The translations under genes were made by a program, and so were the position numbers. This document shows, in pieces, positions 31,271-37,707 of a stretch of 37,707 nucleotides of DNA. The notes below the pieces were generated by a model. That model was not told the DNA's origin, searched no databases, and was given only the letters and a program-made list of their open reading frames with translations. The DNA is from Frankia sp. AgB32 (GTDB lineage: Bacteria; Actinomycetota; Actinomycetes; Frankiales; Frankiaceae). The stretch covers positions 1 to 37,707 of the forward strand of contig NZ_JALKFX010000089.1 of NCBI RefSeq assembly GCF_023243045.1. Reading direction: 5' to 3'. Within the stretch, counting starts at the first letter, position 1, and each line of letters starts with the position of its first letter.

Positions 31271-33685
31271 GTGACCGGCGCCGCCGACCACCTGAATGCC
31301 AGCAAGACCCCCGCGGAGCGGGCCGGCTTACTCCTGGACCGGATGACGGTCGCGGAGAAGTCGCGGCAGTTGACGTGCCTGATGCCGATGCTGCTGTTGC
31401 GCGACGGGCGTCTGCTTGAGGACGCGGCGACGAAGCTGCTGGCCACTGGCATCGGAGCCGTGGTGTCCCTGCAGACGGAGGACCCCACGCGGGTCGCGAC
31501 GGGGGTCAACGAGGTCCAGCGGTTCCTGGTCGAGCGCACCCGACTCGGTATCCCGACGCTGTTCCAGGTCGAGGCCCTCAACGGCGTCGTGGCGCCGCGG
31601 CACCCGATCTTCCCGACGGCGATCGCGCTCGCGGCGACCTGGAGCCCCGACCTCGTCCGCGAGATGACCGACATCATTCGCAGGCAGATGATCAGGCTGG
31701 GCCTGCGGCACGCGCTGTCGCCGGTGCTCGACATCGCGTTCGACTCGCGGTGGGGGCGGGTCCACGAGACCTACGGCGAGGATCCGCTGCTGACCGCGGC
31801 GTTCGGAGTCGCGTTCGTCAAGGGAATCCAGGGCGACGACCTGTCGACCGGTGTCGTGGCCACCGCAAAGCACTTCCTCGGCTTCGGGCTGGGGCAGGGC
31901 GGCCTCAACGCCTCCTCCTTCGAGGCGGGTAGCCGGTTCACCCGTGACGTGGTCGCTTTCCCGATCGAGGCCGCGATCAACGCCGCCGGGCTGCGGTCGG
32001 TGATGACCTCGTACGGCGACGTGGACGGCATTCCCGCCGGGGTGTCCCGTGAGCTGCTGCACGACCTGCTACGTGAGCAGATGGGCTTCGACGGCTTCGT
32101 CATCGCCGACTACATGGCGATGCAGCACGCGCTGGATCGCCAGCTCGTCGCGACGGACAAGGGCGAGGTCGCGCGCCAGGCGCTGCACGCCGGCCTGGAC
32201 CTGGAGGCACCGTTCATCTTCGCCTACGGCGAGACGCTCGCGGCGGAGGTCGAGGCCGGCCGGGTTCCGGTCGCGGAGCTGGACACCGCCGTGCTGCGTC
32301 TGCTGACGGTCAAGTTCGAGCTGGGCCTGTTCGAGCAGCCCTACGCGCCCGAGGGCCCGGTCGAGATCACCCCGACCACGGCCGAAGGCGCCGAGCTCGC
32401 CGGGGAGCTGGCCGAGCGCAGCGTGGTGCTGCTGGAGAACGACGGTGTCCTGCCGCTGCGGCCGGAACTGAGGATCGCTGTCGTCGGGCCGCTCGGGCAC
32501 GAGGCCCACCAGCAGTTCGCGACCTACACCTACCCGGTCGGCCGGGACATGTACCGGTTCATGGAGTCAGGTGGCCTCGGGAACCTGGCGGGCATGGACT
32601 TCTTCCGCGCCGACCCGGAGGGAGCGGACACCCGCGACCTGGACTCCGAGGGCTACATCCGGTACCGGTACGGGACTCGTTCGCTCGCGGAGGAGATCGC
32701 CGACCACGGCGCGGAGGTCGTCGTCGAACCGGGCTGCGGGCTGACGGAACACCTCGACCCGGAGGCGATCGGGCGGGCGGTCGCCGCGGCCCGGGCCGCC
32801 GACGTCGTCGTCGTGGCGCTGGGCGGCCACAGCGCCGCGATCGGCGGCGGCACCGAGGGCGAGGGCACCGACACCGCCGACGTCGCCCTGCCCGCCGTGC
32901 AGCGCGAGCTGGCCGACGCCGTCGCCGCGGCCGGCACGCCCGTCGTGGCCGTCCTGATCCAGGGCCGCCCCTACCCGCTGCCCCCGTCCGTGCTGGAATC
33001 ATCCGCCCTGGTCGTGGCGTCCTTCGCCGGCCAGGCGGGGACGCGCGGACTGGCGCGGGCGCTGTTCGGCGAGGTCAATCCCGGTGGCAAGCTGCCGTAC
33101 ACCATTCCCCGGCACGGCGGTCAGTTCCCTATCTACCACTACCAGCGCGCGGACAGTGGATACCGCCGGGCGGCCGTCATCAATGGCATGCACTACCGCG
33201 ACCTGTCTGCCACGCCGCAGTACCCCTTCGGTTTCGGCCGTAGCTACACCAGCTTCGAGCTGTCCGATTTCGAGGCCACACCGGTGGTCAACACCGATGG
33301 CACGGTCACCGTCGCGCTGACCGTGCGCAACGTCGGTGACCGGTCCGGTGCCGAGGTCGTCCAGCTCTACGCCCGCGTCAACGCCGCGGTGGTCACCCGG
33401 CCCGCGCAGCAGCTCGCCGGGTTCGCCCGGGTGCCGCTCGACCCGGGCCAGGCCACCCGGGTCACCTTCCAGGTCTCGGCTGACCAGTTCGCGTTCAGCG
33501 GCGTCGATCACCGGGTCGCGGTCGAGCCCGCCACGGTCGACCTGTTCGCCGGCACGTCCTCCGACGACCGGCGACTGGAGGGCTCGCTGCGCGTCGTCGG
33601 GGACCGGCGCGTACTTCAGCCGGCGAAGCGCACCTTCCTGCCCACCGTCGAATTCGCGCCGCTCGGTGCGAGCCAGCCGTCGTAG
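31271..33685 (+). CDS. Glycoside hydrolase family 3 (beta-glucosidase/beta-xylosidase type)
   Basis: 804 residues; GTG start with GGGAGGA upstream. The N-terminal GH3 barrel includes a KHFLGFG segment and the nucleophile Asp280 in FVIADYMAM. The middle domain follows (ELAERSVVLLENDGVLPLR, VVALGGHSA), and the C-terminal Fn3-like domain begins at YPFGFGRSYTSFE and contains AEVVQLYARV. No signal peptide, so it acts on imported oligosaccharides or glycosides. Codon 20 (31328-31330) is TTA. Substrate cannot be fixed. Followed by a hairpin and an alpha/beta hydrolase gene. Confidence 0.93.
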   Translation: MTGAADHLNASKTPAERAGLLLDRMTVAEKSRQLTCLMPMLLLRDGRLLEDAATKLLATGIGAVVSLQTEDPTRVATGVNEVQRFLVERTRLGIPTLFQVEALNGVVAPRHPIFPTAIALAATWSPDLVREMTDIIRRQMIRLGLRHALSPVLDIAFDSRWGRVHETYGEDPLLTAAFGVAFVKGIQGDDLSTGVVATAKHFLGFGLGQGGLNASSFEAGSRFTRDVVAFPIEAAINAAGLRSVMTSYGDVDGIPAGVSRELLHDLLREQMGFDGFVIADYMAMQHALDRQLVATDKGEVARQALHAGLDLEAPFIFAYGETLAAEVEAGRVPVAELDTAVLRLLTVKFELGLFEQPYAPEGPVEITPTTAEGAELAGELAERSVVLLENDGVLPLRPELRIAVVGPLGHEAHQQFATYTYPVGRDMYRFMESGGLGNLAGMDFFRADPEGADTRDLDSEGYIRYRYGTRSLAEEIADHGAEVVVEPGCGLTEHLDPEAIGRAVAAARAADVVVVALGGHSAAIGGGTEGEGTDTADVALPAVQRELADAVAAAGTPVVAVLIQGRPYPLPPSVLESSALVVASFAGQAGTRGLARALFGEVNPGGKLPYTIPRHGGQFPIYHYQRADSGYRRAAVINGMHYRDLSATPQYPFGFGRSYTSFELSDFEATPVVNTDGTVTVALTVRNVGDRSGAEVVQLYARVNAAVVTRPAQQLAGFARVPLDPGQATRVTFQVSADQFAFSGVDHRVAVEPATVDLFAGTSSDDRRLEGSLRVVGDRRVLQPAKRTFLPTVEFAPLGASQPS

Positions 33686-33705
33686 CATCCACCGAGCCCT
33701 TTCCC

Positions 33706-33745
33706 GGCCGTTTCGCGCGGGCCTTCGGGACCGGGCGAAACGGCC
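33706..33745 (+). terminator. Hairpin after GH3
   Basis: GGCCGTTTCGC (33706-33716) and GCGAAACGGCC (33735-33745) form a perfect 11-bp stem with an 18-base loop. It lies between GH3 and the downstream hydrolase and may terminate or attenuate transcription into it. Confidence 0.6.
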
Positions 33746-33768
33746 ATCCACGGAGACTGGATCCGCAC

Positions 33769-34653
33769 ATGGCAGAGAAGCTCCACCGCGGGCACGTCGC
33801 GGACGGCGGTGACGCAGGGGAGATCCGCGAGATCGCGGTACCCGTCGAGGGGGCGCTTATCGACGCGAAGCTCTACCGGAATGCTGGAACGCCGGCCGTC
33901 GCGGCACTGCTGTGGATGCACGGCGGCGGTTTCTCCGGCGGATCCATGAACATGCCGGAGGGCGACGCCGTGTCGCGGGCGTTCGCGCGCGAGGGCGTGG
34001 TTGTGCTCAACGTCGACTATCGGCGGGTGCCACCACTGAGCCGCGTGCGGCGGTGGCGCGGCGGGGCGGCCGTGCGCTTCCCGCTTCCCGTCCTCGACTG
34101 TCTCGCCGCCTGGCACCGGCTCGTCGACGAGGTGGAGCCACTCGGTCTGGCGGCCGGCCAGATCTTCGTGGGTGGGGCGAGCGCCGGCGCCAACCTCGCC
34201 GCCATGAGCACGCTGCGTGCCGCGGCGGCGGGGCTCGCGGCGCCGGCCGGGCTGCTGTTGGCCTACCCGCTCCTGCATCCCGTTCTGCCCGCCAGGCCGC
34301 CCGGCGCCGGCCGGGGGCTGCGCGGACGGCTCCTGGACCGCGTAGCGCGGCGCTCGGTCCGGATGATGTCCGCGAACTTCGTGGGAGCGGCGAACGCGGA
34401 CCGCCGCACCGAGGCGTTTCCGCGCCTGGAGGATCTTGATGGCTTCCCGCCCACGCTGATCGTCACCGGTGAGCACGACACGCTCCGCGTGTCGGGTGAG
34501 GCCTTCGCGGACGACCTGCGCCTGCGGGGTGCCGAGGTGGACCTCGAGATGGAGCTGGGAGTTCGCCACGGCCACCTCAACGCTCCCGACTCGGCGCCTT
34601 TCAGGCACACCATGTCGACCTTCACCACCTGGCTGGGCGCGCACCTGGCGTGA
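33769..34653 (+). CDS. Alpha/beta hydrolase (HSL-like esterase)
   Basis: 294 residues, ATG start. HGGGFSGGS oxyanion motif near residue 50, Ser138 in GGASAGAN, acid in TGEHDTL, and His in RHGHLN. Related in layout to the protein at 28349-29323 but clearly a different subgroup. It follows GH3 by 83 bases with a hairpin between, so it may be read through from the GH3 promoter. Possible role: removing acyl groups from sugars before or after glycosidase action; inference only. Confidence 0.86.
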   Translation: MAEKLHRGHVADGGDAGEIREIAVPVEGALIDAKLYRNAGTPAVAALLWMHGGGFSGGSMNMPEGDAVSRAFAREGVVVLNVDYRRVPPLSRVRRWRGGAAVRFPLPVLDCLAAWHRLVDEVEPLGLAAGQIFVGGASAGANLAAMSTLRAAAAGLAAPAGLLLAYPLLHPVLPARPPGAGRGLRGRLLDRVARRSVRMMSANFVGAANADRRTEAFPRLEDLDGFPPTLIVTGEHDTLRVSGEAFADDLRLRGAEVDLEMELGVRHGHLNAPDSAPFRHTMSTFTTWLGAHLA

Positions 34654-34807
34654 GGCGCGACGGCGCGGCTGACAGACGCGGGCCGCGCCGTCGGACGGGC
34701 ATATCTCGAAGACCCGCGGCGCGAGGAAGCCGCGGGTGCGGATGGGAGACCGGTCCCAGTCGCCCGCATCGGGAGTCCGCCGGCAATGATGACGCCGAAT
34801 CACCCGA

Positions 34808-34842
34808 TCGGGGACGGTTGCCACGCTCGGGGACGGTTGCCA
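34808..34842. repeat. 16-bp direct repeat, 19-bp period
   Basis: TCGGGGACGGTTGCCA at 34808-34823 and 34827-34842, separated by three bases, about 35 bases upstream of the GH2 -35 box. Could be an activator site, or the end of a lost insertion sequence with internal terminal repeats. Confidence 0.65.
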
Positions 34843-34876
34843 GTAGTGACGGGGTCATACGGCCTGGCGCATCGAC

Positions 34877-34905
34877 TTGACCCGTGATGCCCCCGCTAGT
34901 AGTTT
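34877..34905 (+). promoter_or_regulatory. GH2 promoter (-35 TTGACC, -10 TAGTTT)
   Basis: TTGACC (34877-34882) and TAGTTT (34900-34905), 17-bp spacer; both hexamers are identical to those of the GH3 promoter. Confidence 0.6.
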
Positions 34906-34922
34906 TTCCCGCCAGGGAGATA
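34903..34922. promoter_or_regulatory. Putative operator upstream of GH2
   Basis: TTTTTCCCGCCAGGGAGATA, same position relative to the -10 box as the GH3 element and 16/20 identical to it. Confidence 0.6.
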
Positions 34923-35112
34923 ATAGCTGCAGCGAGCGGGTGGCCAAAGGTGTTTGGCGCCACATGATGACGCCCCATCGATCGCGGTCCGTTGACGGAA
35001 GCGGGCGCTTGTGGGCCTCGGCGCCGCTGCCGGGAGGCGTCCGATCCGCCACCTGATCACCGCGACAGGGCGGCTTTGGTGCAGGCCGGGCCGACACTAG
35101 TAGGGAGTCCCC

Positions 35113-37593
35113 GTGATCCGTCAGTCGTTCAACCAGGGCTGGCGTGTCCGTGGCGAGCACGAGGCCGACTCTGCCGGCCCGGTGACGGTCCCGTACGACG
35201 CCATGCTCTTTGAGACACGGCATCCGGAGACCCGCAACGGGCACAACACCGGGTACTTCCCCGGTGGCGTCTACCGCTACTCGAAGACGTTCCGGGCCGC
35301 CGAGGAGTGGCACGACCGCAGCGTCACCCTGGAGTTCGAGGGCGTGTACATGCGCTCGGAGGTCCTCCTCAACGGCCGCCACGTCGGCGGCCGCCCGTCC
35401 GGCTACGCGATATTCCAGGTCTCGCTGGACGAGTTCCTCGAGTACGGCGCTGACAACCTCGTCGAGGTCGTCGCGCACAACGACCGCGAACCGAACGGTC
35501 GCTGGTACACCGGTAGCGGTATCTACCGGCCCGTGCATCTTCTCGTCGGCGATCGCCTCCGGGTGACTCCGGACGGCCTGCGGGTCAGCACGAAGTCGGT
35601 CGACAGCGCCGAGGCGACCGTCGAGGTCGTGGTCGAGATCGTCAACGACGGTGCCGACAACCGCGCGGTGACGGCGACCACCATTCTGCGGGGCCCGAGC
35701 GCCAGCACCGGGCCGATCGAGGAACACCTGTCCGTCGAGTCCGGCGAGACGAAAACGTTACGCCAGCGCGTCGCGGTCCTGGCGCCGGAGCTCTGGTCGC
35801 CTGCCAACCCGCGGCTCTACACCGCGACCGTCGTCCTGGCCGCGGGCGACCAGGTCGTCGACGAGGCCGTTGTCGAATTCGGGATCCGCACCCTGTCGGT
35901 GGACGCCCGGCAGGGTCTGCGCATCAACGGCGAGCCCGTGAAACTGCGTGGGGCGGCCATCCATCATGACAACGGGGTCATCGGTGCGCACACCCTGGAC
36001 GCGGCCGAGGAGCGTCGGGTCCGCATTCTGAAGGAAAGCGGCTTCAACGCGATCCGTAGCGCGCACAACCCGGTCTCGCGGGCGACCTTGCGCGCCTGCG
36101 ACCGGCATGGCGTGCTCGTCATGGACGAGCTCACCGACGTGTGGTGGCAGCCGAAGAGCGGCGCCGACTACTCGGCGGAGTTCGAGCAGTGGTGGGAGCG
36201 CGACCTCGAGTCGATGATCGCGAAGGATTTCAACCATCCGTCGGTGGTGCTCTACTCGATCGGCAACGAGATCCCTGAGACCGCGACAGCGCGAGGCATC
36301 CAGCAGAACCGCGTGATGGCCGAACGCACCCGTGAGCTCGACCCGACGCGCCTCGTCACCAACTGCATCAACGGCTTCCTCAACCTCATCTTCCGGAAGA
36401 AGGGCCAGGAGAGGCCCGCGAAGGATTCCGTCGAGCGGACGGGGGACGGGACTCCGAACAAGAACCTCATCGCCGTTCTCAACCTGCTCATGGGGGTGCT
36501 CCATCCGGCGCTTCGCCACATCGTCCGCCTGCCGGCGGTCGACAGGCGGACCCGCGACGCCTTCGCCGCCCTGGACGTCGCCGGGTACAACTACATGATC
36601 GGCCGTTACCGGAAGGACGCGACGATCCATCCCGACCGGGTGATCGTCGGCAGCGAGACCGGGCCGACGGACACGGTCGCGGTCTGGCGAGAGATCGAGA
36701 CCATGCCGCACGTCATCGGCGACTTCACCTGGACCGGCTGGGACTACATCGGAGAGGCCGCGATCGCCGTCCTCCCGTACGGCCGGCGACCGACCCTCTT
36801 CGGCCCCTGGCCGAGTCTGCTTGCGGGCGAACCGGTGATCGACATCACCGGGCATCGTCAGACCCAGTCGTATCTCAACGAGATCCTCTGGCACCTGCGT
36901 ACGGCTCCGTATCTCGCCGTGCAGCCGGTGAACCATTCCGGCGAGAAGCAGTACTCCAACGCCTGGCGCAGCACCAACTCCATCCACAGCTGGAGCTGGG
37001 AGGGCCACGAGGGCCGGACCGCGGTCGTCGAGGTGTACGCCGACGCCCACCGCGTCGAGCTCCTGCTCAACGGGGACCAGGTCGGAGCTGGGCCGGCGGG
37101 GCCGGACAAGGGCTACCTGGCCACGTTCTCCGTGCCCTACCGGCCAGGAGACCTGACTGCCGTCGCCTATGACGCGGACGGGAAGGAACTCGGGCGCGAC
37201 ACCCTCACCAGCGCCGGCGCCGAGCTCCGGCTACAGGTGCGGCCCGAACGCGACGAACTGCGGGCCGACGGGGCCGACCTCGCCTATCTCCCCATCGCGC
37301 TCACGGACGCCGCGGGAACGGTGCGACCCCTCGCTGACCGCGTGGTCACGGTCGAGGTGACCGGCGCCGGCACGCTGCTCGGATTCGGCAGCGCTCAGCC
37401 CGTGACCGAGGAGGGTTTCTCGGACCGTCGGCACTCGACCTACTGGGGGCGAGCGCTCGCTGTCGTCCGGGCCGGACACGAAGCCGGCGACGTCACGGTC
37501 ACCGTGACGGCCGACGACTGCGAGCCGGAAACCGTCGTCATCCCGGTGAAAGCCGTTTCCGCGGTGGGAAAAGCCGGTTTCGGGAGCCCGTGA
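35113..37593 (+). CDS. Glycoside hydrolase family 2 (beta-galactosidase/beta-glucuronidase type)
   Basis: 826 residues; GTG start with AGGGAG upstream. The N-terminal jelly-roll sugar-binding domain (GGVYRYSKTF, VLLNGRHVGGRPSGY) and an immunoglobulin-like domain precede the catalytic barrel: SAHNPVSRATL, acid/base Glu386 in SIGNEIPE, nucleophile Glu515 in GSETGPTD, and WTGWDYIGE. The C-terminal beta domains resemble the DUF4982-type and later GH2 domains. No signal peptide. Codon 216 (35758-35760) is TTA. Its promoter and operator match those of GH3, so the two glycosidases are probably induced together. Confidence 0.94.
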   Translation: MIRQSFNQGWRVRGEHEADSAGPVTVPYDAMLFETRHPETRNGHNTGYFPGGVYRYSKTFRAAEEWHDRSVTLEFEGVYMRSEVLLNGRHVGGRPSGYAIFQVSLDEFLEYGADNLVEVVAHNDREPNGRWYTGSGIYRPVHLLVGDRLRVTPDGLRVSTKSVDSAEATVEVVVEIVNDGADNRAVTATTILRGPSASTGPIEEHLSVESGETKTLRQRVAVLAPELWSPANPRLYTATVVLAAGDQVVDEAVVEFGIRTLSVDARQGLRINGEPVKLRGAAIHHDNGVIGAHTLDAAEERRVRILKESGFNAIRSAHNPVSRATLRACDRHGVLVMDELTDVWWQPKSGADYSAEFEQWWERDLESMIAKDFNHPSVVLYSIGNEIPETATARGIQQNRVMAERTRELDPTRLVTNCINGFLNLIFRKKGQERPAKDSVERTGDGTPNKNLIAVLNLLMGVLHPALRHIVRLPAVDRRTRDAFAALDVAGYNYMIGRYRKDATIHPDRVIVGSETGPTDTVAVWREIETMPHVIGDFTWTGWDYIGEAAIAVLPYGRRPTLFGPWPSLLAGEPVIDITGHRQTQSYLNEILWHLRTAPYLAVQPVNHSGEKQYSNAWRSTNSIHSWSWEGHEGRTAVVEVYADAHRVELLLNGDQVGAGPAGPDKGYLATFSVPYRPGDLTAVAYDADGKELGRDTLTSAGAELRLQVRPERDELRADGADLAYLPIALTDAAGTVRPLADRVVTVEVTGAGTLLGFGSAQPVTEEGFSDRRHSTYWGRALAVVRAGHEAGDVTVTVTADDCEPETVVIPVKAVSAVGKAGFGSP

Positions 37594-37707
37594 CCGCGGC
37601 GGCCCGCTTCGACATCCTCGTCGCGAGAACGTCGTCCCGAAACAATGAAGCTCCGTGCCTTCGTCGTCGTTCGGTCCGGCGCGCGAGGAGCGATTATCGA
37701 GAGGACG
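37594..37707. other. Right-edge stretch
   Basis: 114 bases after the GH2 stop. No terminator or gene can be supported; an ATG at 37645 opens a frame to the edge but has no ribosome binding site. Confidence 0.4.

Larger units (their letters stand above)
34654..35112. other. Intergenic region upstream of GH2
   Basis: No gene seen. It holds a 16-bp direct repeat (34808-34842), the GH2 promoter and the operator. Confidence 0.6.

Noticed and set aside
37645-37707. Possible start of a next gene at the right edge
   Set aside because: No ribosome binding site and too few codons to judge.
1-37707. CRISPR arrays, rRNA genes, transposases or phage genes
   Set aside because: No regularly spaced repeats, rRNA-like stretches or recombinase motifs were seen on reading through both strands.

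Overview
The window is very GC-rich, uses many GTG starts and has strong G/C third-position bias, which points to an actinomycete (a Frankia- or Streptomyces-like lineage is plausible but cannot be fixed from this sequence). It falls into two parts: a halogenated natural-product gene cluster (about 1-25,150) and an accessory region of ordinary metabolism and glycan breakdown (about 25,350-37,707).

The cluster carries a complete set for a chlorinated pyrrole starter unit: an acyl-CoA-dehydrogenase-like prolyl-carrier oxidase, a prolyl adenylation enzyme, a flavin reductase, a stand-alone carrier protein and a 449-residue carrier-protein halogenase, in one operon (9,951-15,064). This is the PltE/PltF/PltL/PltA logic of pyoluteorin, pyrrolomycin and marinopyrrole. 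A modular type I PKS (KS-AT-ACP-KS-AT-like, running off the left edge, no reducing domains up to the edge) faces away on the minus strand and would extend the pyrrolyl starter into an unreduced chain able to close to a phenol. Around it lie a second intact FAD halogenase, a phenol-hydroxylase-type monooxygenase, a stand-alone acyl-CoA carboxyltransferase that could supply malonyl-CoA, a third halogenase homologue that has lost its flavin motifs, two TetR regulators, a 14-TM exporter, an esterase and two related small proteins of unknown function. The predicted product class is a polychlorinated 2-aroylpyrrole.

The most striking feature is regulatory. Nine hand-aligned copies of a 20-bp partly palindromic element, with invariant A..TC-N10-GA..T, lie at six promoters of the pathway (PKS, starter-unit operon, halogenase 2, monooxygenase, carboxyltransferase, halogenase-like protein). 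At five of these the promoter has both -35 and -10 boxes; the monooxygenase promoter has only a clear -10. At three promoters the elements come as overlapping pairs offset by exactly 16 bp. A pathway-wide repressor, probably the TetR protein at 6,116-6,823, is the natural candidate. A second, unrelated circuit is a TetR gene divergent from the exporter with two 20-bp palindromes between them.

The right-hand region holds a DUF2568-type membrane protein, an MmcQ/YjbR-like protein, an SDR-fold protein lacking the catalytic Tyr/Lys, a decayed GH3 C-terminus, an HSL-type esterase, a PucR-type regulator, and GH3, alpha/beta hydrolase and GH2 genes. The GH3 and GH2 genes share the same promoter layout and a matching 20-bp palindrome, so they look like a co-regulated glycosidase regulon.
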